A DNA stretch of 64,000 bases from Yamagishiella unicocca (Eukaryota > Chlorophyta > Chlorophyceae > Chlamydomonadales > Volvocaceae), in assembly GCA_003116995.1 (NCBI GenBank), contig BDSL01000085.1:372001-436000 (forward strand), in the 5' to 3' direction. Shown in pieces: positions 22,775 to 34,043 of the stretch. The notes under the pieces are model-generated. The model ran no database searches. It saw nothing but the letters and a program-made list of their open reading frames with translations, and had not been told where the DNA came from. The stretch's first letter is position 1, and each line of letters opens with the position of its first letter. Position numbers and translations under genes: made by a program.

Positions 22775-25700
22775 TTACATTGGACGTCCCGTGCCCACCT
22801 CAGACACAGCAATAAGCCGTGCCACGGCCTCCGCTTTCTCAGCGTCGGTGTATGTATGAGCGTCGAAGCTCAGCTGCGGCGTACTGCCGCGCCGGCGCAG
22901 CACATCACAGTCAAGGCCACCCGCAGCATTCGTCTTGCGACTGCTCGTCGTCTCCTCGAGCGAAGGGGCGTTGTACTCAGATGCCGGGAAATTGGTTTTG
23001 GCCTCAGCTCCCTTAAGCTCCAGCACCGCGCGGTCGTACGCGCGCGCTGCTTCAAGTTCGTCCTTGAAGTGGCCCAGGAAACGCTGCCGCTGTCCATCCC
23101 ACAACAGGGCTCTCCACTTCTTCACCTGTGGCATCAACTTCGACACTCAGTGACTGTTTCGGTGGGGAAGTACCAGGGCAGCACCATGACTAGCATGACC
23201 AGTTCACGCGAATGAATCCCAGTCGCACAATTACACCCTTTTTGACCCCGCCTCCATGCCAACGGCAATCGCCAGAGCCGTCTCACCAGACCCATCCCCC
23301 CAAACCCGGGCATCCACGGGTCTTCCTCGAATCCCCCCAAACCCCCCACCGACTCTCCATACCCTGAACCCCTCACCTTGTCGCACCAGCTGACTCCGCG
23401 GTAGTGGCTGCGCCCCCGGCCCGTGGGCTGGCCCAGCTGTTGGCCAAGGCCCACGTTCGCTGCGGCTGGGGGCGCCTCACCCCCCCCTGCTCCAGCATGT
23501 GCTCAATGGAGTCGTAAGCTGATTCCGTGCTGTGCGGTCGGGAATCCACTTGGTTGCGCGAAGCACCGCCGCCATCGCAATGGTTCACGTCATCGTCAGC
23601 GTCTTCATCGTCGCCGGCTGCGTCGATTGAGAGCGCCGAGGCATCACCACCAGCCCGCCAGCGCTTGCCTGCCGATGGTCCCCCACCAAGGTTCAGCACC
23701 GCGTTACCACCACCGGCAGAGGTCCCGCCGCCGCCACCCCGGCCAGCGAGATGGCCGAGCCCTTCGCTGCCTCGCTTGCGGCCGCCCGAAGAAGGACTGA
23801 GCGGCGGCCCTGCACCTGCCAAGCTGTCGTGCTGCTGTCCCACCGGCACTGAGCCGCTGCTGAGGCCGGCTCCCGACGGGAAACCATGCGACGGGAGGCC
23901 AGTGAGTGGTTTCGGGGCGGCGGCTGCGTCCTCCTGTTTAACCAACATAAGCCGCGGCTGTTGGCTGTCATGCATGGCACCGGCACCGAGGTATTGCTGC
24001 AGCTGGTCTTCAACGCTCTGGATGCCGTGGCCGCCAATCGGCGGCCCTTGGCTGCCGCTCCGGCTGGTGAAGCCAGAATGCACTTGCGGCGCACTGCCGA
24101 CTCCTACGCCGCTACCGCCCGAGTTCCAGGCACGCTCTCCAGGGAGGTCGGGCGTGTCCGCGAACGGCGTTCGTGCGCCCAAGGCAGCGCCCGAGCTACC
24201 GTTGCCGAAGCCAGCACCCCCGCCGCCTGCCAGGTGGGACTGCACATCGAGGTCCAGCACTGACTGGTGCGGCTGGTTCCCGGCTGGTAGCGGCAAGTCG
24301 TGGTGTTGCTGGTGACCCGCGGAGAGGGCTGCAGGGCTCCCGCTAGCGGAAGGATCCCCCGCTCCGCCCATGCTGCCCGGCAGCTGCTGCATCTGTTGTC
24401 CATCAGGGATTCCCGCCCGGCCGTCAGGCAGACCCTGCAAGCCATCAAGAGCGCCGAGTTGCCCAGCCTGCTGCAGCCCCGTCGACCCAAAGGCGCCCAG
24501 GTAGCCCTGCTGCGCTGCTTGTTGCTGCTTATTCGCCATCAAAGCGCTTGCGTGTCGAGCGAACAGCTCCAGGCTCAGTTGCTGCGGCTGCTTGCCGCCC
24601 GCCCCTCCGGGCAGCATGCCAAGCACCATAGCCCCACCGGGCACGCCAGGCAACGGCACAAGCAAGCCGCCCGCCGCTGCAGCCGCCGTGATTGCAGCAA
24701 GGGCGCGCGCCTGCGGGTCACCATCCGCACTGCCAGCGTTGGTGCCTGCGGCACTTGCACCCGCGGTTCCCGCTGCGGTATTCGCTGAACTGCCTAGTTG
24801 CAATTGGATGTTGCCCTGTTGAAGCGCCTGTAAGACGGCTGCGAGCTGCTGCTGCGCGGATCGGTTGGCGGCCGCATTAGCGTTGGCGGCCGCGTTGTTC
24901 GCATCCTGCTGCTGCGCGGCAGACACCGCCGCTTGCCCCGCGTGCCCGTACGCCGCATGGGAACGCATGGGCACCGGCTCATCATCACTGTCACTGTCAT
25001 CTCCATCGCCGCGCGGACGCCTGTGGTACCAACACCAGGGCCAGGGAGTTGAGGTTCGAATCCGACGTGGCCGACGGCAATTTGGTCTCGCCGGCATTAA
25101 ATAAAGAGGATGCGACCCACGCATGCATGTGCAAGGCCAGCGTAGCAGTGCCCTTAGCCCCTGTTAAGGGTCCTTGTAACATTGCTTAAAGCTCATACGT
25201 CCCAGGGCACACTCGTCAACGTCCCAGGGCGCACTCGCAAACACAGTGCCAAACACCTTTGCGTATTGCGGCTACAGCAGCCCCAAGGCGAAATGGTCTC
25301 CGACCCTGGCCCGGAACAATGGCTAACCAATTTGCCCTCTCCTCGTCCACTCACTTGCGGCGCGCGGGTTTCCGCCCCCGCGGCTCTGGCGTAGCGCGCA
25401 TACCGACGGTGAGTCCCAGGAAGGCCGATGGGTCGCCAGGCATGCCCAGCTCGTCCAGGTTGTAGTCTGACAGCGGGAAGTTCATGCGGCTGCGGCTGCG
25501 TGCATCCTGGCCCCGCAGGCGTAGAACCGCCCGGTCGTAGGCGCGAGCAGCTTCCACTTCTTCGGTAAAGGAACCTGGGAAGGACGAGGGGGAGTGCACG
25601 GATAGACCAAACCGTGAACGGGCAGGGGAGGTATCACACTACGCTACAACACTACACCTATAAGAATACAAAGAGTCGACCCAGATCTGTTGCACGGCGC

Positions 25701-28700
25701 GAGCCTCCAAGCAAGGCGGTGCGTTGAAGCGGTTTGTACGCATTCCCCATTCCTGCCGAACGCGAGTGGCAGAACTGCCAATCGCATTTACATGTTCCCC
25801 TTGCGTACGGTGCGCAAGCTAGTTCGTTCGTGACCTCTGCACCTACCGATGAAGTGTTGCTTGCCGCCGCCCCACACCCGGACCTCCCAGCGCTGGCTGC
25901 GTTCGTGCCAGCTGACTCCACGGTACTGGCTTGAGCCTTTGTTGCTGTTGTGGGTACCCTCGGGCACACCATCGGCACCAATCTCCGCCAGATACTCCGC
26001 AGCGCCTGGAGGGTCGAAGAGGTGCATGTAGGAGACGGCCATAGGGGGTCGATGGTGTGCAAGTAGGAGGGGTCTGAAGAGGTGCAAACAGGACACGGCT
26101 ATCGAGGATTGAGGAGGTGCTAAAGGATTAAGGCTTCAGGATGACACGGCTATTGTAATTTGAATGGCGGCATGGATTACGGTACTGACGCCGAACTTCC
26201 GTCCCGTTCCCACCGAGTGCAAACATCTGCAGCAAGCGCAGCTGCAGTCACTTATCTAACTATAAATCAGGACCCCGTGCTCCAGACACAGCGGAGGTTT
26301 CAGGCCCCGAAGCATTAATGCTTACTTTCCCGGAAGTTCAGCCCCGCCTCCGGGCCAAGCATCCGCAGCGCTTCTTTGTCATATGCGCGCGCAGCGTCCT
26401 CCTCGCTCTCGTAGCTTCCAATGTGCCGAGCACGCTTCAGCTCGCGATCCCATAGCACAGCCACCCATTTGGAGCAGGCGCTGTTCCAGGAAACGCCTTT
26501 GTATTGGGACGTGACCCGGGTGCCGGGAGCGCGCGGTCCACGTGCTTTGGGGCCAGGATGGGGGTTCGAAGCAAGCCTGAAAGGCAGGGCGCGTTCAGGT
26601 TGGCAATATCCTAAGCAGGATGTACCGGAGCGGCGAAAGAAGCGCGAAATGACAAAACGCTACTCTACGCACGTTTATGGTGGTTTTGTAGGGCATGGTG
26701 CTACGCTCCACCCCGCCAATGCTGGCGAGCACAATCATGCACAGCAACTCAGCCCCGGCGCCTCCCTAAGACGGCTATGGACCTTCCACACAGGGCCGCT
26801 TGATTGCGCCAACTAGAATATTCACTTCGGGTATATTCGGGTATTCACTAAACCGCCCCCAAAACTGCCCGACCAAAAAGCAAACATGCCAATGTGAGAG
26901 TCAAAACTCCCAACCACTTACTTTGGAACTAGCGGGAAGTTGAGCAGCTCCTTGTTACCACTGCGCAGTACTGCCGAATCGAAGGCGCGCGCCGCCTCCT
27001 CCTGGGTGCCGTAGTACCCCAGGTAGCTGGTAACCCCGTTCTCCGAGATTTGTGCACGCCACTGGCTCTGTTTCTCGTCCCACACCACCCCGCGGTACAC
27101 GCTTTCGCGCTTGCCATCCGCGCCGATGATCTCCGCCGCCGGCATTGTGGGCATGATGGCGGCAGGCATGGCGGCGCCGCGGCCCCGGCCCCGGCCACGA
27201 CCCCGCCCTGTGCCGGTGCCCTCAGCTCGGCTGCCAGCACCGCCGAGGACGAAATCCTCGTCGTCGTCGTCGCCCGCGCCTCCCGCACGAAGCCGCCCAC
27301 GGCCTCTCCCTCTCCCTCGGCCCCGGCCTCGCCCGCGGCCCCGGCCACGACCTCGCCCGTAAGCGGCAAGCGCTGTCGGCCGCGTGCCCGCCGACTCGCT
27401 GTCGTCATCGTCGTCATCCTCCTCATCGAATGATCCTTCCGGACCCAGGCCCGCGCTCAGCCCTAGGCCCAGCACGCCAGGCTGCTGCAAGGCTGTGAAG
27501 CCAACTTCAGCGGCGACGACATCGCCTGCGATACCCAGCCCAAGCTGGGCCGCCGCCGCAGCGCTGGCGGTAACTTCGTGAGGGAAATTGAAGTCAGCCT
27601 TGAGCCCAAACCGCCGCAGGACCTCCGCGTCGTACGCCCGAGCGGCCTCCACTTCCGTGTCGTACAGCCCCAGCCAGTGGTCATCGTCACCGTCTACGAT
27701 CACCGCGGCCCACTTGCGGTGCTCCTTCTTGTAAACAACGCCCTGATAGACGCTCGTTTGGACGGTGCTGGCCTGCCCCTGCGCTGATGCTGCGCCACCA
27801 CTGGTCGCGACCGGTCCAGACCCGCCTTGGGAAGCTGCCATGTTCCCCCCGCGGCTGAGGCCCGAAGGTGATGGCAGGAGGTGCGCCCCAGCGCCTGAAT
27901 TCGCCGGATCGCGCGGCGTCGGCAGCAAAAGAGCGGTGAAGCCGCCGCCGCCGGCGGGCGACATCACTGAGAACAGTGGCGACAAACCAGCTCCATTGGG
28001 ACTGAGTGCAGATCCTCCGAGCACGAGGTGGCCGTTGGTGAGGCGGTTCAAATACTCGGTAACGTTGGGCGTACGACTTCCGGAGCCGCTTGGACCAGCG
28101 CCACCATGACCACCGCCACTGTGACCAGTGCCGCCACCAGATGTGCCACTGCTGGATGGCGCCGCGCCTCCCTGACTGTTACCGGCTGTGCCACCGCCGC
28201 CATGGCCACTTGAACCACCGCTGCCACCAGCCAGCCGTGTGTTAGTGCCGGGCATGAGTTGCGCAGGTTCAAGGAGCTCATTGGCCACCAACGCTTCGAA
28301 CTCGAACTCGAACTCGCTTACAACCGTGTAGCGAGAACCATCGAACACTACCAATTGCCAAGTGTTCTGCTCTTTGTCGAAGTGGACTCCTTTGTAAAGT
28401 ACGTGCCCATTTCCACCCACGCCTAACGCTGATGGCGACTGAAGGCCGAGGCTTGCCAGCTGCTCTGTGGACATCTCACCAACTGCACCGCCGCTGCCGC
28501 CAAAGTCACCGTCGGCATTTCCTGTGCCTGCCCCGTCACGGCAGCCTCCGGGGCCACCGCTCGCAGCACCGCTGCCGCTGGTGATTGACACCCGCCGTGC
28601 ACTGGGCAGGCCGGCAAAGAACCCCTTGCTGAGCAGAGTATCTGCTAGCGCCGGGTCGTCCAAGTCACCATCCGACAACCCCAAACTGCTGGGGTCGTGC

Positions 28701-30177
28701 AGGTCTAGCAACTGCCGCAGTGTGTTACCACCAGATTTAGTAGAGTCGGGCCACCCACTTGCCGTGCCGGGTGTCAGCGCGTCGAAGAGGGAAGGAGTTT
28801 GGCCACCGCGCGTGCTTTGAGCGAGCTGTGCGAACATCGCAGCAAGCTGCGCGTTCGGTGAGCCTGACACAATCGACTCCAGGTAAGGAGAATTGAGGAG
28901 AGGGGAGAAACCAATGGCCGTGTTGATGCCCGTGATTAAGCTCGACTGCAAAAAGCGAGTGAGGAAGGGTGAGTTAAATGGAAGGCTCCGATCTCTGGTT
29001 TATGCCACGTGAATTTGTAGGACGCCAATTCATACTCGCAGAGCACGGAAGAAAGCAGAACCTAAAGCTGCTCCTAGCTGGAACATCCCCTGTTCCACAC
29101 TCCCGACCGTTACGTATCTACAGACCCCGTGATTTGGCACAAATGGTGGTGCGGTGACTTACCGGCACATCCGCTGGAATGGTCAGCGGGGGCGGCCGCG
29201 GAAGCACGCCTGCGCGCCCACTTCGCTTATCACCGTCCAAGCTCTGACCCGAAACCCCTGTTCCGCTACCGGGCCCAGCGTGAGAGAGACCAAGTTTCTG
29301 CTGCATTTGCGCTGAGATTGTAGAAGGTGGGCCCATGGCCTTACGCATGGCCGCGGCAGACGCGGCATCGCCGTCTCCGTGTCCTTTGATACAAAGCAAG
29401 GGTGCACGCGGGCAGGCCAGTTTGGTTCATGGTGGCTCATCAGTTCAGCACATAACGTTGCAGACGCATCTGGATGCAGATGCTGTTGTACATGTGCAGC
29501 ACGACGGGGTGCGAAAACACCTGTCTCTATGAATACAGTCTTGCCCCCCGTATGGGTAAGATCTGTTACGGAACTACCTGTCTAATGCCCTCCGAAGAAG
29601 TACACCATTTCAGCGGGTTCCCTAGTCCTATAGCTCCGGAATGACGAGTCCGTGTCCTCTGACTGACCTGCCGCCGAGCCCAGCCCACCACCAGCACCTC
29701 CTCCAGCACCTGCGGCACCCGCGAGGCCTCCAGTCCCGGCTCCACCAGACTGCTGACCAGAACCCTGACCCTGCTGCTGCTGAGCTCCTCCTGCCGCTGG
29801 TGCACCGGCAGTTGGGCCGCCAGTTTCCAACCCTAAGTGAGTTCCACCATGCTGGCCGCCATCACCATGAAACCCCGACATTGTGCCATTTGTGAGGAGC
29901 GGAGATATCAACAGGTCCAGGTCTTGCAAGCCGTTCCCTACGTCAGAGTAAATGATGGACCGCATGTCGTTACGCCATGTCGGGTCGGCTCAGTCCGAGC
30001 CTCGCGCCAGCCCAAACCATCCAGGTTTCAACTAAACAGGCATAAACCACACTCACCAAACGGCGATAGCAGCGAGCCTGAGATATCGTTGGAAGACTGG
30101 TTATTAGGTGCGCCCTGGCTGAGCAGCGCGCCCACGTCAAAGCCCATCTGCTCAAACGATGGTGTATGGAAATCCAT
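22775..30177 (-). CDS. AP2-domain transcription factor with up to six AP2 repeats
   Basis: AP2 domains bind DNA in plant and algal transcription factors. The first ATG (30177, MDFHTPSFEQMGFDVGALLS) opens exon 1 (30057-30177), which joins the exon from 29937 (GNGLQDLDLLISP). Domain order: AP2-1 is degenerate (LYKGVHFDKEQNTW, about 28400). AP2-2 has VYQGVVYKKEHRKW and AARAYD (about 27750-27570). AP2-3 has VYRGVVWDEKQSQW and AARAFD (about 27100-26930). AP2-4 has YKGVSWNSACSKW and AARAYD (about 26510-26335). AP2-5 has YRGVSWHERSQRW, joined across an intron to SFTEEVEAARAYD (25930 to about 25470). AP2-6 has SHYRGVSWCDK, joined to VKKWRALLWDG and AARAYD (23410 to about 22970). An acidic and GR-rich linker separates AP2-2 and AP2-3. 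A Gln/Gly/Ala-rich exon (about 23466-25050) separates AP2-5 and AP2-6. Around 23470 the frame changes at a G8 tract. The targets are unknown. Its 5' third is copied in the array to the right. Confidence 0.9.
25186..25273. other. AP2 intron segment matching the array junctions
   Basis: This 88-bp intronic stretch, beginning TTAAAGCTCATACG and ending TATTGCGGCT, recurs with about six mismatches at the left edge of every array unit (31223-31311 and equivalents). It lies in the AP2 intron upstream of the Gln-rich exon. Confidence 0.9.
27175..27365 (-). repeat. Gly-Arg repeat region in the AP2 protein
   Basis: Two runs of alternating Gly-Arg codons (theme GGCCGGGGC / CGAGGTCGT) flank an acidic segment (GDDDDEDFVLGG) between AP2-2 and AP2-3. 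GR/RGG-like runs are often RNA- or nucleic-acid-binding and disordered; here that is inference. Confidence 0.8.
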
Positions 30178-31222
30178 AGGCGTTTCGCAAGCATTCCCAG
30201 AGGGACCCACGTCCCCAGGAATAGCAACCAGGAGTTTGGAGGGCACGCCGCGACCTGCACGTCCAATCGCTCTACTTTATTGGAATAACAGCGGCAGCTG
30301 ACCAGTACGTGCTAACTAAAAGAATAAGTTGATGCTATTCCTGCCTGTTCCAGTCGCGCCAGCCTCCGAGCCGTTTGAAGACTCCCGCTGCATCCTGCAG
30401 GACGAGGGCGCCCTCAGCAATTAAACTCGCAACGGTACGAATCAACGTGATCGTTTGAGTGAACAGTGACATTTATATGCTTGGCTTCCTCGTCCGTAAC
30501 CAAGCGCCAAAGTCTGGCCCGGCATTACGTCGCCCGTTTGACTGCCCGCGCAGTAAAAGCGAAGCAGGTTGTCTCACCTTGAATGTTTGGGGAGTTTGCA
30601 TTAGGTGCCTAGGCTCCCGAGGCAGCGCACCCCATGTTGTGAGGCGACGTTACAGGCGCCGCTCAGGCCGAGGCTGGTGAGGCCCCAACGCGGCGGCCAG
30701 TCCCAGCTCCTTCTTACGTTATGACTACAGAGGAAATCTACAACTTCAGCATTTTAGGCTGGGACGTGGGGAGGAAACTAGGTAGTCAGGGCTGAGCAAA
30801 ATGTATGTTTTGTGTTTACCAAAATACCGGCTCAGTTATCTTATGAAACATATCTTGAAAGTAATACTGCTGTTCCTTTCACAAAACCGTTTCAAGGATG
30901 GCCCATGCCTTGCATGATCGTGGCCATCGTTATGCACGGATTTCGGCAATGAACACCAATAGTTTTACTCAAAAGTTACAGTACATGATTGCAGCTTTCA
31001 ATGGAGCGACTCTGCTAGCATAATAATTTCAGACGAGGCCCCTAGTCCTGCGTGTGCGCCGTTGCGTAGTGCAGCGCCCGTTGGTATGCGTCCTGATATG
31101 AATCTGCTACCGGTCCAGGCATCTCGACGACCTGCGGGGAAACAGGTGGTCCCAGGGGTCATTGAGCAATGCTGAGCATCACTCGAAGTGACAATAACGC
31201 AGTTGTGCCAATGGTTCCCTTG
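28051..31222. repeat. Array copy 0: divergent, full-length version within the intact AP2 gene
   Basis: This segment is homologous to units 1-5 but not fully homogenised with them. It contains AP2 exons 1 to about 4 (minus strand), the roughly 1-kb upstream region, and at its right edge 44 bp matching the end of the CTF-x-P gene (stop at 31179, residues PLAQLRYCHFE). It retains 346 bp (about 28867-29212, with an intron), about 75 bp (29223-29297) and 12 bp near 28762 that units 1-5 lack. Confidence 0.92.
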
Positions 31223-34043
31223 TTAAAGCTCATACGTTCCAGGGCACACTCGTCAACGTCCCAGGACACACTCACAAACACAGCGCCGAACACCTTTGCG
31301 TATTGCGGCTGTTAATACTCGGTAATGTTGGGCGTACGACTTCCGGAGCCGCTTGGACCAGTGCCACCATGACCAACGCCACTGTGACCAGTGCCGCCAC
31401 CAGATGTGCCACTGCTGGATGGCGCCGCGCCTCCCTGACTGTGACCGGCTGTGCCACCGCCGCCATGGCCACTTGAACCACCGCTGCCACCAGCCAACCG
31501 TGTGTTAGTGCCGGGCATGAGTTGCACAGCTTCCATGAACTCATTGGCCACCAGCGCTTCGATCTCGTTTGCGTACTCGCCTACAACCGTGTAGCGAGAA
31601 CCATCGAACAATACCAATTGCCAAGTGTTCTGCTCTTTGTCGAAGTGGACTCCTTTGTAAAGTACGTGCCCATTTCCACCCACGCCTAACGCTGATGGCG
31701 ACTGAAGGCCGAGGCTTGCCAGCTGCTCTGTGGACATCTCACCAACTGCACCGCCGCTGCCGCCAAAGTCACCGTCGGCATTTCCTGTGCCTGCCCCGTC
31801 ACGGCAGCCTCCGGGGCCACCGCTCGCAGCACCGCTGCCGCTGGTGATTGACACCCGCCGTGCACTGGGCAGGCCGGCAAAGAACCCCTTGCTGAGCAGA
31901 GTATCTGCTAGCGCCGGGTCGTCCAAGTCACCATCCGACAACCCCAAACTGCTGGGGTCGTGCAGGTCTAGCAACTGCCGCAGTGTGTTACCACCAGATT
32001 TAGTAGAGTCGGGCCACCCACTTGTCAGCGCGTCGAAGAGGGAAGGAGTTTGGCCACCGCGCGTGCTTTGAGCGAGCTGTTCGAACATCGCAGCAAGCTG
32101 CGCGTTCGGTGAGCCTGCGCGCCCACTCTGCTGCATTTGCGCTGAGATTGTAGAAGGTGGGCCCATGGCCTTACGCATGGCCGCGGCAGACGCGGCATCG
32201 CCGTCTCCGTGTCCTTTGATACAAAGCAAGGGTGCACGCGGGCAGGCCAGTTTGGTTCATGGTGGCTCATCAGTTCAGCACATAACGTTGCAGACGCATC
32301 TGGATGCAGATGCTGTTGTACATGTGCAGCACGACGGGGTGCGAAAACACCTGTCTCTATGAATACAGTCTTGCCCCCCGTATGGGTAAGATCTGTTACG
32401 GAACTACCTGTCTAATGCCCTCCGAAGAAGTACACCATTTCAGCGGGTTCCCTAGTCCTATAGCTCCGGAATGACGAGTCCGTGTCCTCTGACTGACCTG
32501 CCGCCGAGCCCAGCCCACCACCAGCACCTCCTCCAGCACCTGCCGCACCCGCGAAGCCTCCAGTCCCGGCTCCACCAGACTGCTGACCAGAACCCTGACC
32601 CTGCTGCTGCTGAGCTCCTCCTGCCGCTGGTGCACCGGCAGTTGGGCCGCCAGTTTCCGACCCTAAGTGAGTTCCACCATGCTGGCCGCCACCACCATGA
32701 AACCCCGACATTGTGCCATTTGTGAGGAGCGGAGATATCAACAGGTCCAGGTCTTGCAAGCCGTTGCCTACGTCAGAGTAAATGATGGACCGCATGTCGT
32801 TACGCCATGTCGGGTCGGCTCAGTCCGAGCCTCGCGCCAGCCCAAACCATCCAGGTTTCAACTAAACAGGCATAAACCACACTCACCAAACGGCGATAGC
32901 AGCGAGCCTGAGATATCGTTGGAAGACTGGTTATTAGGTGCGCCCTGGCTGAGCAGCGCGCCCACGTCAAAGCCCATCTGCTCAAACGATGGTGTATGGA
33001 AATCCATAGGCGTTTCGCAAGCATTCCCAGAGGGACCCACGTCCCCAGGAATAGCAACCAGGAATTTGGAGAGACCTGCACGTCCAATCGCTCTACTTTA
33101 TTGGAATAACAGCGGCAGCTGACCAGTACGTGCTAACTAAAAGGACAAGTTGATGCTATTCCTGCCTGTTCCAGTCGCGCCAGCCTCCGAGCCGTTTGAA
33201 GACTGCCGCTGCATCCTGCAGGACGAGGGCGCCCTCAGCAATTAAACTCGCAACGGTACGAATCAACGTGATCGTTTGAGTGAACAGTGACATTTATATG
33301 CTTGGCTTCCTCGTCCGTAACCAAGCGCCAAAGTCTGGCCCGGCATTACGTCGCCCGTTTGACTGCCCGCGCAGTAAAAGCGAAGCAGGTTGTCTCACCT
33401 TGAATGTTTGGGGAGTTTGCAATAGGTGCCTAGGCTCCCGAGGCAGCGCACCCCATGTTGTGAGGCGACGTTACAGGCGCCGCTCAGGCCGAGGCTGGTG
33501 AGGCCCCAACGCGGCGGCCAGTCCCAGCTCCTTCTTACGTTATGACTACAGAGGAAATCTACAACTTCAGCATTTTAGGCTGGGACGTGGGGAGGAAACT
33601 AGGTAGTCAGGGCTGAGCAAAATGTATGTTTTGTGTTTACCAAAATACCGGCTCAGTTATCTTATGAAACATATCTTGAAAGTAATACTGCTGTTCCTTT
33701 CACAAAACCGTTTCAAGGATGGCCCATGCCTTGCATGATCGTGGCCATCGTTATGCACGGATTTCGGCAATGAACACCAATAGTTTTACTCAAAAGTTAC
33801 AGTACATGATTGCAGCTTTCAATGGAGCGACTCTGCTAGCATAATAATTTCAGACGATGCCCCTAGTCCTGCGTGTGCGCCGTTGCGTAGTGCAGCGCCC
33901 GTTGGTATGCGTCCTGATATGAATCTGCTACCGGTCCAGGCATCTCGACGACCTGCGGGGAAACAGGTGGTCCCAGGGGTCATTGAGCAATGCTGAGCAT
34001 CACTCGAAGTGACAATAACGCAGTTGTGCCAATGGTTCCCTTG
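31223..34043. repeat. Array unit 1 (2821 bp)
   Basis: The unit starts with the 90-bp junction segment, then a 5' AP2 gene copy, its upstream region, and the 44-bp terminal piece of the CTF-x-P gene. Private variants include CCGCACC at about 32543, TTGCC at about 32764 and GATGCC at about 33857. It shares a 9-bp deletion near 33070 and CAATAGG near 33420 with unit 5. It shares the Val and Asp codons in the AP2-1 region with copy 0. Confidence 0.97.
31312..33007 (-). pseudogene. Truncated AP2 gene copy, unit 1
   Basis: Exon 1 (start 33007, MDFHTPSFEQMGFDVG...) and the following Gln/Gly exon are intact. A 305-codon frame at 31312-32229 encodes the middle part, including the degenerate AP2-1 (LYKGVHFDKEQNTW). 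It ends GSRTPNITEY with a stop created at the junction. AP2-2 to AP2-6 are missing. The ATG-proximal upstream DNA is kept, so transcription is possible. I call it a truncated copy and cannot say whether it makes protein. Confidence 0.8.

Noticed and set aside
23466..25124. AP2 Gln-rich exon as a free-standing 583-codon gene
   Set aside because: The start codon lies in an intron, and a clean acceptor with matching phase joins this exon to the upstream AP2-5 exon (RRK to RPRGDGDD).
30028..30246. AP2 start upstream of MDFHTP at 30246
   Set aside because: The upstream codon is GTG, not ATG, and units 1 and 5 delete 9 bp there. The first in-frame ATG is at 30177.
30459..30680. 73-codon plus-strand frame repeated in each unit
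   Set aside because: It lies in the AP2 upstream region and has no recognisable content. Its conservation simply reflects the copying of the unit.
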